Source: Paenibacillus chitinolyticus NBRC 15660
GTDB taxonomy: Bacteria; Bacillota; Bacilli; Paenibacillales; NBRC-103111
Direction of reading: 5' to 3'
NCBI RefSeq assembly: GCF_000739915.1
Contig: NZ_BBJT01000025.1
Location: 1-34,683 of the forward strand
Length of the DNA stretch: 34,683 bases
Position 1 is the first letter of the stretch. The number at the start of each line of letters is the position of its first letter. The notes below the pieces were generated by a model. It saw only the letters and a list, made by a program, of their open reading frames with translations. It did no database searches and had not been told where the DNA came from. Of this stretch, positions 19,701-29,100 are shown one piece after another. The position numbers and the translations under genes were made by a program.

Positions 19701-22388
19701 GAACCCCGCGCCCTCGTCCGGATTGAACTGGACGGCAGTGCGGCAGGTCCGGTGACGGCCGAAGCGAGCGGGAAATGGTCCTTCATCCCAGCCGCTCCCC
19801 TCGCCGACGGGGTTCATTCCCTCCGGGCAAGGGCCGAGGATACGGCAGGCAACATCAGCCCGGATTCCGACTTGGTGCCGTTCACCGTGGATACACGGGC
19901 GCCTGACGCTCCCGTCATCCTGAAACCGCTGGCGGACGCGCTTTTGAACACGGGTTCGCCCAGGATCGAAGGGCACGCCGAAGCGAACGCGGTCGTCCGC
20001 ATAGTGCTGGACGGCGGAAGCGTTCAAACCGTTACCGCAGGTCCTGACGGCAGCTGGGTGTATATTCCGGCTTCCGCGCTTGCGGACGGACTGCACGCCG
20101 TGAAAGCGGCGGCGGCCGATGCCGCAGGCAACATCGGCGGCTATTCGGCCGAGACCGCCTTCCGCATCGACACTACGGCGCCTGCCGCGCCGAGAATCAC
20201 GGAGCCTGCGCCGGGAACTGTCACGAATATTAACCGGCCTCTCATCAAAGGAACGGCCGAAGCGAGCGTGACCGTGAACGTATATGTAGACGGCGCCCCC
20301 GCCGGAATTACGACAGCCGGTTCGGGCGGCATTTGGAGCTTCACCCCCGGGGCGACTTTATCCACAGGGAATCATCGGCTCACGGCTCTTGCGGTTGACG
20401 CCGCAGGCAACGAAAGTCCTTTATCTCAGGAAACCGCATTTACCGTTGTTTCGACCAATGCCGCGCTTCATTCGCTGAGCCTCAGCGGAGCCGCCTTGAA
20501 CGAAACGGTCACCGGCTCCACTTACCGTTACACGGCTCAAGTGCCGTATTCGGTAACGGTCACTTCCATCCAAGCGACAGCGGAAGATGCGCAGGCGTCC
20601 GTACGCATACTGCAAAACGGGCAGCCGGTGACCAATCCGGTTGTGCTGGAGGTCGGCGACCAGACATTTACCGTTGAGATCACGGCACAGGACGGGATGA
20701 CGGTAACCCCTTATACCGTAACCGTAACAAGGGCCGCTTCCAGCGAAGTCACCCTTAGTGAATTAACGGTTACGCCGGGGGAGCTCACACCCCGTTTTGA
20801 CGGCGCCGCGACGGTATATTCATCCACGGTTACGAACGATGTTTATGCCGTGACCGTCGGAGCCAAAGCTTCCAGCTCCGTGGCAACCTTGGCGATCAAC
20901 GGCACTGTTTTCAGCGGAAATGCTGGAATTCTGCCGCTCAGTCTCCATGTCGGCTCCAATCCGGTCACCATCACGGTAACCGCTCAGGATGGCGTAACGA
21001 CGCAGAGCTACCATTTGGAAGTAAGCCGGGCTCCGAGCAGCAACGTCACGCTTAGCGGGCTGACGCTCTCCGAGGGCAGTCTCGATCCCGCTTTCGAAAG
21101 CGGGATGGTCCATTACCGGGCGGTTGTCGGTCCTGACACGGCAAGCCTTACCGTAACGGGTTCCGTCTACGAGCCGAATGCAACCCTCGTCGTCGACGGC
21201 CGGCCGGTTGTCAGCGGACAGCCTTCTGTGCCGCTTGCGCTCCAGCCGGGCTTGAATCCGATCACGGTTGTCGTGACGGCACAGGACGGGATCACGACTC
21301 AGTCCTACGTAGTGGACGTGACCCGTCAGCTTAGCTCGAATGCCGGTTTGACCGGACTTGAACTGTCGGCGGGCCGGCTGAGTCCCGCTTTCGACGGAGA
21401 CACATCGAATTACGCATTGACCGTTGATTACGAAAACGACCGGACGACCGTAACGGCTTCCGTTTACGATCCCGATGCGTTAATAACGGTCAACGGGGTT
21501 CCGCTCCTGAGCGGAAAACCTTCGGCACCGCTCGCGCTGCGTGTCGGAGCCAACCCAATCCGGGTCACCGTAACGGCGCCGGACAGGCAGACGGTAAGAA
21601 CGTATACCGTCCTGGTCACCCGTCAGCCCCGGCAAGATTCTGGCGGGGATTCGCCAGGCACTTCGCCCGGAGGAACTGCTCCGACGGAAGAGCCTAAGAC
21701 GCCCGTAGATCCGGGTCAGCCGCAGCATCCGGGAGAACCCGGCGGCACCGGCAAGCCGGGCGAGCCAGGGGTACCCGGCAAGCCGGACGTTCCCGGCGGA
21801 CCGGGCTGTCCTTCTCCGGCCTCTTCCCCGCATCCAGTGTTCTTCACGGATATGAAGGGCCACTGGGCGGAGCAGGAAGTCACACACGCAGCGGACTGCG
21901 GTATTGTCAGCGGCTTCGAAAACGGCGCGTTCCGGCCGCAGGAACAGGTCACGCGCGCCCAGTTCACCGTGATGCTGGTGCGGGCATACGCGGAGGCCAT
22001 CCGGCAGGAACAGCCGGCTCCTTCCGCGGGATTTGCAGACAGCGCCGGCATCCCGGCCTGGGCCGCCGAAGCCGTCGCGCTCGCGCAGGGCGCAGGCATC
22101 GCCACCGGCTACGAGGACGGCACGTTCCGGCCGAGTGCGCCGATCACCCGCGCCGAGATGCTCACCCTCGCGGCCAAGGCCGCCAAGCTGCAGCCGGTTC
22201 CGGCTGGCGCGCTGCGTGAGCTGTACGCGGACGCGGACGAGATCCCCGGCTGGGCCGCAGGCTACATCGCCGCCGCCCAGCAGAAAGGGCTCGTGCAGGG
22301 CCGCGGTCCCGGCACGTTCGCTCCGCTGGGCTACACGACCCGGGCGGAAGCGGTCACGCTGCTTCTGCGGATGCTGGAGGCGAAGTGA
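16716..22388 (+). CDS. Giant SLH-anchored surface protein: kelch propeller, OmpL47-like, Ig-like and cadherin-like repeats
   Basis: This 1890-residue exported protein starts with a signal peptide (1-29, cleavage near TANA). Residues 45-325 form a kelch-type beta-propeller: repeated YDPATDTWT-like strands followed by LPDGRILLTGG. Five OmpL47-like units of about 90 residues (332-782) share TEYSLSG...GWT.Y and TTVSARTVDNAGN. Five bacterial Ig-like units (783-1245) share TPA...P.ISGTAE...DGTHTVTA.A.DAAGN. Four cadherin-like beta-sandwich units (1247-1640) share LSGLTLS.G.L.PAFD and VTAQDG.T..Y.V.VTR. A Gly/Pro-rich linker with collagen-like GxP triplets (1640-1705) leads to three SLH domains (1708-1890), which bind pyruvylated secondary cell-wall polymer. 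The protein is therefore a long wall-attached stalk with a propeller tip. No catalytic domain is seen. It appears monocistronic with its own terminator. Confidence 0.92.
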   Translation: MSNRLRKIWGTTVLIGGILAGWCQTANAAVMMEPLPASADLPSDLAGVSASGVLNGSSLLVTGGQYNRNNSFAKNSYTFSPSTQTWSTYAPALNLAYHTQSEMKDGRVIVTGGDAFLNGTGFVYNNLTRIYNPYTNAWTQASNLPKNMLGNSQSTLPDGRIVSVGGADSIFSPSTSALYNNTYIYDPAANTWTEKAPLPIGIYGAAQSTLPDGRILLTGGQSGYVYSFSAYIYDPATDIWTKAANLPYQYSDLFYRHAQVTLPNGKVLVMGNYNFYLYDPVSNTWIYDTPSVKGMQNAKMTVIGSNVYVIGGYDRNYELNTTVYKLSFDFTAPTAPVITTSSADWSPADVTATLTAGTDADSGVKQTEYSLSGATVLGWTPYASGDVITVSNSGETTISARTIDKSGNASSVTTAVVKVDKTAPTSPVIKGANSAWTNQNASITLTPGTDNGGSGVQRSEYKLTGGTTQDWTPYTGTFPISTEGITTVHARTIDNVGNVSAESTAVVSIDKASPTIPSVQPAVNGWSKDNVAVTIIPGTDARSGVNRTEYSLSGSTTLGWTVYTGPVTVSAEGQTTVSARSVDEAGNTSPPVQTVIKIDKTSPSVPAVTPGTTGWTAAASVPVTVQPGTDSGGSGVKSTEYSLSGAMTKDWTPYTAPFSITVPGQTTVSARTTDQAGNVSGTGAAAVSIDRTPPGAPVIVPAAAGWTSAPEVSVEITPGADTGGAGVNRTEYSLSGAETLGWTVYTGRLTVKAEGQTTVEARTVDNAGNVGAVSSSTVKIVRTPPGAPAITTPADKSLLRSLPAVTGTAEPSSSVVVTIDGKAHPAVKADSGGRFSFSLPAQLADGTHTVTAVAADAAGNTSPSSVAVSFTLDTTAPAEPVILSPAEGSLSKDTKPVVSGTAEAHSFVYLYVDGALKTIAQADGGGLWSYAIPAALQDGKHNIRAYASDKAGNNSPSTKAVIWMIDTTPPPAPVVLTPASGTSTNRNQPVISGISEPRALVRIELDGSAAGPVTAEASGKWSFIPAAPLADGVHSLRARAEDTAGNISPDSDLVPFTVDTRAPDAPVILKPLADALLNTGSPRIEGHAEANAVVRIVLDGGSVQTVTAGPDGSWVYIPASALADGLHAVKAAAADAAGNIGGYSAETAFRIDTTAPAAPRITEPAPGTVTNINRPLIKGTAEASVTVNVYVDGAPAGITTAGSGGIWSFTPGATLSTGNHRLTALAVDAAGNESPLSQETAFTVVSTNAALHSLSLSGAALNETVTGSTYRYTAQVPYSVTVTSIQATAEDAQASVRILQNGQPVTNPVVLEVGDQTFTVEITAQDGMTVTPYTVTVTRAASSEVTLSELTVTPGELTPRFDGAATVYSSTVTNDVYAVTVGAKASSSVATLAINGTVFSGNAGILPLSLHVGSNPVTITVTAQDGVTTQSYHLEVSRAPSSNVTLSGLTLSEGSLDPAFESGMVHYRAVVGPDTASLTVTGSVYEPNATLVVDGRPVVSGQPSVPLALQPGLNPITVVVTAQDGITTQSYVVDVTRQLSSNAGLTGLELSAGRLSPAFDGDTSNYALTVDYENDRTTVTASVYDPDALITVNGVPLLSGKPSAPLALRVGANPIRVTVTAPDRQTVRTYTVLVTRQPRQDSGGDSPGTSPGGTAPTEEPKTPVDPGQPQHPGEPGGTGKPGEPGVPGKPDVPGGPGCPSPASSPHPVFFTDMKGHWAEQEVTHAADCGIVSGFENGAFRPQEQVTRAQFTVMLVRAYAEAIRQEQPAPSAGFADSAGIPAWAAEAVALAQGAGIATGYEDGTFRPSAPITRAEMLTLAAKAAKLQPVPAGALRELYADADEIPGWAAGYIAAAQQKGLVQGRGPGTFAPLGYTTRAEAVTLLLRMLEAK
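17704..20450 (+). repeat. Ten ~270-bp coding repeats (five OmpL47-like, five Ig-like units)
   Basis: Units begin near 17707, 17980, 18250, 18520 and 18790 (first family) and near 19066, 19340, 19618, 19900 and 20176 (second family). Both families keep a period of about 270 bp and an ATDAAGN-type ending, but they differ in sequence. A third family of four cadherin-like units follows to about 21630. Confidence 0.8.
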
Positions 22389-22627
22389 GCGGCTGCCCCG
22401 ACACATGCGCGTGCAAGGCGTGGCGCCTTATGAGGCGGCCGCCCGCGAGGGCGCTGCGAACACGCCGGGTTGCGCAGGGGCGCCGCATGACGGCAGCCAA
22501 CCGCAACTGTGCATACGCTGGCGGCGGTCGTGCGAGCGGCAGGTGTGCGGAGCGATAGAAGTATGCTCCGCTGCCGACCCGCAGTTAGCGAAGCCGAACC
22601 CATCAGGCTTCACCTATCCAAAACCAA
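22389..22627. other. GC-rich spacer without a supported gene
   Basis: This stretch after the SLH gene is about two-thirds GC and open in several frames, but it shows no ribosome binding site or recognisable protein. It may be a decayed extension of the preceding gene or simple 3' untranslated sequence. Confidence 0.4.
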
Positions 22628-22631
22628 AAAG

Positions 22632-22678
22632 GCTGTCCTTTAGTCACTTTCGTGACTTTGGGACAGCTTCTTCTTTTT
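22632..22678 (+). terminator. Intrinsic terminator of the giant SLH gene
   Basis: GCTGTCC pairs with GGACAGC and the inner AGTCAC with GTGACT around a TTTC loop, followed by TTCTTCTTTTT. It lies about 240 nt after the stop. Confidence 0.85.
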
Positions 22679-22789
22679 CATACGTATAGTTCCTAGGACC
22701 TATCAAATGTCTGACAAACCCTCAATTTTTCCCAATCTTCTGCCGATAAATATGGAATACATACTACAACTCCCCGGGAGAGACAATTC

Positions 22790-24055
22790 ATGAATAAAAA
22801 CGCAGTTCTGGGCTCCACCGTCATCATCGGCCTGCTCATCCTCATCGGCGTACTGGGCTACCTGCTTTTCCAGAAAGCTCAAGGCATAAAAGCCGGAGAG
22901 AAACCGTCAGCCTCCAATCCGCCCTTGGAGACTCAGTCTTCCGCCGCAGCCAATGGCGCTAAACAAGAAGATCAAGCCAGCCTTGTGGTTGCGTTCGAGC
23001 AAGCCCTGTATGCGGCCGAACGGACCGCCAGCGATGCCAAAAAAGAAGCCGATCGGGAAATCGGCCAGATGCATCAAAATATCATGCCGGATTCCAAGGT
23101 CATTTTGAATGCCTATAATCAATTTTCGAAAGTGGCGGAAAAAGTCAGAAAAATTCCCGTTCCGGCAGGTCTGGACCCGGATATAACCACCGAACTTGAA
23201 AAATCCAGGGAAAAATACGCCCAGGCTTACGACCATAAAGCCCAAGGCATGAATGCGCTGATGGACTATATCAACACGACCAAAGCCGGATCTGCCGTAA
23301 CCTACGGGGATCACATTAAGCAAGCGGACGCCCTGCTGCTTGAATCCGTCGGTACGGTCATCGCCATGCAGCAAAAACTCGGAGTCGACTTTTCCAAAAA
23401 AGAGACGCCCGCTCAGAAGACCCAAACGGCCGCGCAGGAACCTGCGTCGAGTCCGTCGGCGGGCTCCTCCGAAGCATCCGCAAGCAAAGACGGTTCCGCG
23501 TCAGAAAAGCCGGCATCGCCAGCGACAGACAAGTCGACATCGTCACCCGCAGCCGTCGCTAAGCCCGCACCGTCACCATCGGCAGTGCCGAAACCGTCGC
23601 CAGTTCCAAGTTCCGCAGCTCCGGCCGCGCAGGCCCAAGAGCCTCTTTCCATAGCCGGCATGAAAAAAGGCTATTTCGGCGGCATCGAATTCGGACTTGG
23701 CACGGACTTCAAAGCCGTCGAGGCCAAGTGGGGCAAAGTCAAACAGGACCAGCATCGGGAAGGCGGCGCAGGCTACCTGTACAAGCCTTGCAATTGTTCT
23801 TTTTTTGTCGGGAAGCAAAATAAAATTTCAGCCATCGAGCTCAATACGCCCATGACCCTGCAAAAAGTCATCGACCGGCTGGGCAAACCTTGGCAGGAAG
23901 GCTGGGACCCGATGGAGGACTCTTATATGCTGGTTTACCAGTTTAGCGGGAACAAGGAGCTTTACGTCGAGACCCAAGTCACAACTAACAACCCGGACGC
24001 TCCCCCGCCTCCGCGCAGCGCCAAAACCGCACGCATTACCCTGATTCAGAAATAA
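22790..24055 (+). CDS. Membrane-anchored protein with helical domain, Pro/Ser linker and DUF4309-like C-terminus
   Basis: This 421-residue protein has one N-terminal membrane helix (7-27) that should leave the rest outside the cell. Residues 60-205 are largely helical and charged. Residues 206-285 are a low-complexity Pro/Ala/Ser/Lys linker (repeated PSP and KPS). Residues 288-421 form a compact domain resembling the DUF4309/YjgB type: a MKKGYFGGIEFGLGTDF start, a WGKVKQD turn and LQKVIDRLGKPW. A CNC pair at 334-336 could form a metal site or disulphide. GGGAGAG precedes ATG 22790. It is monocistronic, bounded by terminators on both sides. The domain name is tentative and the function unknown. 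Confidence 0.75.
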   Translation: MNKNAVLGSTVIIGLLILIGVLGYLLFQKAQGIKAGEKPSASNPPLETQSSAAANGAKQEDQASLVVAFEQALYAAERTASDAKKEADREIGQMHQNIMPDSKVILNAYNQFSKVAEKVRKIPVPAGLDPDITTELEKSREKYAQAYDHKAQGMNALMDYINTTKAGSAVTYGDHIKQADALLLESVGTVIAMQQKLGVDFSKKETPAQKTQTAAQEPASSPSAGSSEASASKDGSASEKPASPATDKSTSSPAAVAKPAPSPSAVPKPSPVPSSAAPAAQAQEPLSIAGMKKGYFGGIEFGLGTDFKAVEAKWGKVKQDQHREGGAGYLYKPCNCSFFVGKQNKISAIELNTPMTLQKVIDRLGKPWQEGWDPMEDSYMLVYQFSGNKELYVETQVTTNNPDAPPPPRSAKTARITLIQK

Positions 24056-24075
24056 AAGAATCCGCACAAAAAGAA

Positions 24076-24123
24076 AGAGCTTCGGAGTTTCAGTTTATCT
24101 GAGACTCTGGAGCTCTTTTTTGG
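24076..24123 (+). terminator. Strong intrinsic terminator after the membrane-anchored protein
   Basis: AGAGCTtCgGAGTtTCAG pairs with CTGAgACTCtGgAGCTCT around TTTAT, followed by a T run. It begins about 20 nt after the stop. Confidence 0.9.
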
Positions 24124-24315
24124 TTAAGCGGCTCAGTACTGGAGGAATTTCTCGATAAGACAGGCCTCTGCTAGTGACATCCGCTCTTCGTAGCCTGCAT
24201 TTCGCGTACCCGTATGGGGTGCGACTCCGTTTTTTAACCAATAAATGGCCCAAAACGACTTACTACAAAATAATATAGAGGTTAACTCTTCTATCCCGAA
24301 TATAAAATATCTTAT
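24124..24315. other. Intergenic stretch between two related hairpins, no gene seen
   Basis: No supported reading frame is present. Because both ends carry similar terminator hairpins in the same direction, a short transcript (small RNA) could lie between them; no clear promoter was identified. Confidence 0.25.
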
Positions 24316-24366
24316 AAGGAAGGGCCCGGAGTTTCAATTTTTCTGAGATTGCGGAGCTCCTTTTTT
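24316..24366 (+). terminator. Second, diverged copy of the preceding terminator
   Basis: AAGGA...TCCTT with inner CCG...CGG and TCA...TGA pairing, followed by six T. It shares CGGAGTTTCA, TCTGAGA and GGAGCTC with the hairpin at 24076-24123, suggesting duplication. No plus-strand gene precedes it. Confidence 0.65.
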
Positions 24367-24411
24367 AATAAGGGTCGGGCACATTAGATTAAGAAAATCC
24401 GGCACCCTATT

Positions 24412-24864
24412 TTACTTGCCTGTACTTGTTTTTGTCACTTTCTCTACTTTCCAAGCATCTTCATTTTTTACTAGCTCAATCGTGTACGAAATACCCGTAC
24501 TCATCCTTTTGGTCGAATTCACGGTAACTTTATCGGAGGTTGTTTTACTAAGGCGAATGCCAAGTGCCAGATCGTTTCTCCCATAGATAAAATCTTCGGG
24601 GAGTTGCTGAACCGACGCATTGTACCTTTGAGCCACACGCTCGAATAATTTTTTCCTCTCCGTTTCGCTTATTGCTTCTAAGGTTTCTTTGCTATAGCTC
24701 ACACCGGTAAATTGGTTGTTATAGTCGGCGTCTTGCTCGATTGTGGCTGCGGTTGATAAAAATAATATTTCGCCGACATCCACAGGGTCTTTGCCGCTAG
24801 AACATCCTATCAGATTGAGAACCGTTAACGAAAAACACATGAAGATTAGAAGTATTCTTTTCAT
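24412..24864 (-). CDS. Small secreted lipoprotein of unknown function
   Basis: This 150-residue protein has a signal sequence ending in the lipobox LIGC, with lipidation expected at C21. The mature part (residues 22-150) ends with a beta-rich stretch (TGISYTIELVKNEDAWKVEKV). That ending resembles the closing strands of NTF2-like or DUF4878-type extracellular domains, but the match is too weak to name. GAGGG lies about 5 nt before ATG 24864. It is lower in GC than its neighbours and stands alone, convergent with the membrane-anchored protein gene. Confidence 0.75.
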   Translation of the reverse strand: MKRILLIFMCFSLTVLNLIGCSSGKDPVDVGEILFLSTAATIEQDADYNNQFTGVSYSKETLEAISETERKKLFERVAQRYNASVQQLPEDFIYGRNDLALGIRLSKTTSDKVTVNSTKRMSTGISYTIELVKNEDAWKVEKVTKTSTGK

Positions 24865-25119
24865 TATTTCCCTCTTTTATGATATGGGATGATATAGGTA
24901 TTACGTCCGGCCATAACCGTTTGTTGCGTGAACATTGGTCGCATTCCCCATTGAATTTTCTATAAAACGGAAACGCAGATGAGGTGTGACTCTACCTTCT
25001 AGTTCAACGTGGATCAGGAGTTTCTGCCATAAAAAGGGCCCCACCCGTACGATTTCGTGTAAACTAATAGTGGAGTGTGAAAGCGGAAGAGAAAGACAAA
25101 GGAGTTGTTACCTGTACAG

Positions 25120-25920
25120 ATGACGAATAGCAAAAACTTGACTGCCATGACATTCAATTTACGCGTAAATGTGCTCTCCGACGGCAGCAACGCATGGCCT
25201 CATCGTAAACATCTCGCAGCTGATTCCATCCTCGGGTCGGGAGCTCATCTGATCGGAACACAGGAAGGCACAGCCGGTATGCTGGCAGACTTGGACGCCC
25301 AATTGCCCGCTTACAGCCGAATCGGAAACGGCCGTCTCGGCGAAGCGGAAGCCAAGCTGCATCAAGATGAATACTGCGCGATTTATTACAACCGTGAAGC
25401 GCTAACGCTAATCAAACAGGGCCAATTCTGGCTCTCTGAGACGCCCGAAGAACAGGGAAGTCTCGGCTGGGACAGCAGCTACCCGCGTATCTGCACGTGG
25501 GGCTGCTTTGAGAGCAAGGAGCATCCGGGCTCCCGGTTTTATGCGTTTAACACGCATTTCGATCATTTGGGGCAAAAGGCGCGGGAAGAAAGCGCCAAGC
25601 TCCTTCTGGAGCGTATCCGGGCATGCCGTGAAGAAGAGAACGCCCCGGTGCTGCTTATGGGCGATCTCAACGCCGAACCGGACAATCCCGCTATCGGGCT
25701 GCTGCGTGAGCAGCTGCAGGATGCCTACATGCTTCTGGACGAACCGGTCGGCCGGACCTTCCACGATTTTAAGGGCGGTACCGATGGCGAGCCTATCGAT
25801 TATATTTTCGCCACGCAGGATATAGAGATGATCCGGACCACTGTGGATCGCGAACAGCTCGACGGGGCTTATCCTTCCGACCACTATCCGGTTGAGCTCA
25901 CTTGGGGGTTTAAGGGCTAG
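25120..25920 (+). CDS. Endonuclease/exonuclease/phosphatase family metal-dependent hydrolase
   Basis: This 266-residue protein has the complete EEP fold signature: N13 (TFNLR), E49 (GTQEG), H146 (FNTHFDH), D182/N184 (GDLNAEPD), D227 (IDYIF) and D254/H255 (SDHYPV). These residues bind a divalent metal and hydrolyse phosphodiesters or phosphomonoesters. No signal peptide is present, so it is probably cytoplasmic. The start is uncertain: AAAGGAG is 15 nt before ATG 25120, longer than usual, while the TTG at 25105 abuts the site and is unlikely. The substrate (nucleic acid, inositol phosphate, sphingomyelin-like or sugar phosphate) cannot be told from sequence. It is a single gene followed by a terminator. 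Confidence 0.88.
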   Translation: MTNSKNLTAMTFNLRVNVLSDGSNAWPHRKHLAADSILGSGAHLIGTQEGTAGMLADLDAQLPAYSRIGNGRLGEAEAKLHQDEYCAIYYNREALTLIKQGQFWLSETPEEQGSLGWDSSYPRICTWGCFESKEHPGSRFYAFNTHFDHLGQKAREESAKLLLERIRACREEENAPVLLMGDLNAEPDNPAIGLLREQLQDAYMLLDEPVGRTFHDFKGGTDGEPIDYIFATQDIEMIRTTVDREQLDGAYPSDHYPVELTWGFKG

Positions 25921-25985
25921 GCCATTGCGGCTGGAAGGTTGGTGTCTTGGCGCTCGGGTGGAGGGAACACTATGGACATAATCGT

Positions 25986-26026
25986 TAAAAAGCAGCCAAT
26001 CCGGCAATCGGACAGGCTGCTTTTTT
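25986..26026. terminator. Bidirectional intrinsic terminator
   Basis: AAGCAGCC pairs with GGCTGCTT, with an inner CCG...CGG, and A- and T-runs lie on the two sides. It serves the EEP-family gene (plus) and probably the FG-GAP/SLH gene (minus, ending at 26149). Confidence 0.88.
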
Positions 26027-26148
26027 GTGTTTATTGTGTTCATTTTTAGCTTTAGCATTTTTTCCTCTGTTGAACGACTTGGCTGTATGTCTGGCAGCCA
26101 CATCAGCTAGGCGGACTACCTACGCGCCAAGCTGCTGCATCAGCCCGC

Positions 26149-29100
26149 CTATGAGCTCAGCAGCATCGCCAGGCGTACCAGCAGCACGGCCGCTTCGGCC
26201 CGTGTTGCCTCCTCGTTCGGAGCGAAGCGGTTCCCGCTCCGGCCGTCGATCAGGCCGCGTTCTGCAGACGTCTGCACGTAAGGCCGGGCCCACGCCGGGA
26301 TATCGGCCTCATCCGCGAAAGCAGCGGCTTTTCCGCCTCCGACCGCAGAGCCGTTCACGGCTTTGGCCAGCATCACGGCCAGCTCCGCACGCGTGACGGC
26401 CGCTCCCGGACGGAACGTTCCGTCGTCGTAGCCGCTCACGATGCCGTTGGCGGCTGCATCCGCTGCCGCCCGGACAGCCCAGGCGGGGATGGCGCCTGCA
26501 TCGGCGAAGGGAAGCGGCGCAGCGTTTGCCGCTACCGTTCCCGCTGTTTCCGCCCCGCTCCCGGCTGACGTTTTTGACGCCGCATCCGTGGACGTCTTAC
26601 CCGCCGTATCCGCGTTCTTCAACAGCCGCTCCAGCATAACGATCCATTCGGCCCGGTTGATTGTCGCGTCCGGATGAAACGCTCCGTCCTCGTAGCCGTC
26701 AACCAGTCCGAGAGCAACGGCCCGGCCGATATCCGCTTCCGACCAGTGTCCGGAAATATCGGCAAATCGGCTCCCGCCGCCCGTTCCAGGTTCCGCGCCC
26801 GGCTCAGGCTTTGTACCCGGAACCGGCGTTGTTCCCGTGCCGGTACCGGGCCCGGAATCCGGCTTCGTTCCGGGACCTGTTCCGCCCCCTGCCGCCTTCC
26901 GTGTAACCGTCAGTTTGTACTCCCGGATGGAACCGTCTTCTGCCTGAACGGCAATTTTAAACACATTGACGCCCTCGTTCAGCGCAGCGGCATATTCCCC
27001 GGTGGACGTGTTAACGGTCCCGTCGTTCACCCCGGCTCTCGCAACGGAATCCATCGTTTTGAACCGGATAACGCCACGGTCCGCATCCGTCTCGGCCGCA
27101 TAGTCGCTCACTCCCGGCTGAAAGCTCGGTGTCAGCACAGCTTCCTTTTCCCCCGCCATAAAACGCAGCTCCTGCAGCCTGCTCTCCGCCGATAGCGACG
27201 GTGAAGATCCCGACGAGCCTCCCGAGGAAGGCACCGGGAGAGTCCGGACCGTTCCGGCCAGCTCGGTGGCGCCGTTCCCCGCCTCATCTTTGGCCTTCAC
27301 GGAAAATGAGTACAGCATATCGCCCGTCAAACCTGCCGCCCTATAGCTGTACGTGTCCGCGCTGACCGACGTCAGCAGCGCACCGTTTCTATACACCTCA
27401 TAGCCCGTAACGGCTCTGTTGTCCGCCGCTTCCGGCCAGCCTACATTCACGCTGCCCGACGTGACGTCTGAGAAGACTAGCGCCGCGCCCGCAGGCCAGA
27501 CGGGCGCTTCCGTATCCGGCGACGCTCCTTTCGCCAGCGTAACCGTCAGGACCGCCCAGGCTCCCTTCGCCGATTCGTTCCCGGCCGCATCCGTGGCCGT
27601 GATCACGTAAGCGTAGCTTCCCGGGGCAAGGTCACCGATGTCCGCCGCAGGGACGGATCCGTCCGCTGCACTGCTGCCCAGCGCTATCGGCGTCCCCAGT
27701 TCGCCTGCGCTCACGATGCCGTCCTTGTCCGTGTCCGTCCACGGATACGCTTTTACCACCGCTCCCGCTTCGCCTACAGCCCCGGCCGCCCCATACAGCC
27801 GATCCGGCGTGCCTGTGTAATTGTCCGTGCTGCCGAACTTGGAAATGTCCACGACAGGCGGTGTCGTATCCGGCACCGCGTCGTCCTCCCGGATCGTCAC
27901 GACCGCTTCGTTCGGCGCCCCGATTAGGTATCCGTTCGCCGGGTCGCTCAGCTTGACCGTAAAGGTCTTGTCCCCTTCGTAGATTTGATTGTCCATGACC
28001 GTGATCGGATAGACCCGGCTTGCTTCGCCGTTCTGCAGCACAACAACTTCGTCGACGGGCACGTAATCTTTTCCCGCCACCGCCGTTCCATCCGTAGTCC
28101 GGATTCGGACAGCGGTCTGGCCCGCCATGGAACCTGTCCGTTTTATCGTCACGCTGGCGGTTCCGCCGTTTTCCGCCGATTCGGACGTGTCCGAATCGAA
28201 AGAAAAGGCCCCTGGCGCTTTGCTGTTTATAACGTATACCGATGTATTAGAAGAAGAAGCTCCCGCCAGAACAATATCCGACCGGCCGTCTCCGTTAAAC
28301 TCCCCGGTCTCCAAATAAATCGCAGGGCGAGGATAAGGATAAGTTATAGGAGGTTGAAACGTCCCGTCTCCGTTGCCCATCAGAATAGCAAAATCCTGGG
28401 TTTGCGTTTGGCTGAGAATGTCTGTATGTCCATCGCCGTCAAAATCCCCAAGCGCAACATCAAGCGGAAGATTCCCCGAAGGATACAGCACCGATGGCCC
28501 GAAACCACCGCCTGCCGTACCAAGCAGCACCGCAACCCCATTGTCCCCGTTGGCGGCAAAAACCAGATCTTTCAGGCCGTCCCCGTTCAAATCGGCTGCT
28601 TTCATTCTGTTGGGAGATTTGCCTGCCGCATAATCAGCCCGGCTAAATTGAGTGCCGGTGCCGTCATTTTTCAATATACTGACCGTGTTGCTTCCCGAAT
28701 TCGCGACGGCCAGGTCCGTTTTTCCATCGCCATCCATATCCCATGCCGCAAGACTTCTCGGGTACGCGCCGACAGGGATGGAGGCCCCTAGCACAAAATT
28801 CCCGCTCCCGCCGATGTTAAACAGAATCGAAACCGAGCCGGATACATTATTGACTACGGCCAAATCCGGAAAGCCGTCGCCGTTCAAATCCGCTGCCGCA
28901 ATCCCGGTGGCTTCCGGGCCGACGCCCGCAACGCTCCCCCCTGTCAGGAACGTCCCGTCTCCATTGCCTTTCAGGATACTTACCGTGTTGTCCATAAAAT
29001 TGGCAACCGCCAAATCCGGATGATGATCCCCATCCAAATCCGCAATAACAACCGCCCTCGGATTGCTTCCTACCGCAAAACTTGCCGGCGCTCCAAACGT

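Noticed and set aside
18915-20096. 393-codon minus-strand open frame opposite the giant SLH gene
   Set aside because: It mirrors the repeat units on the other strand and has no ribosome binding site or recognisable domain.
22033-22689. 218-codon plus-strand frame running past the end of the SLH gene
   Set aside because: It is out of frame with the SLH domains, almost entirely Pro, Arg and Ser, and crosses the terminator at 22632-22678.
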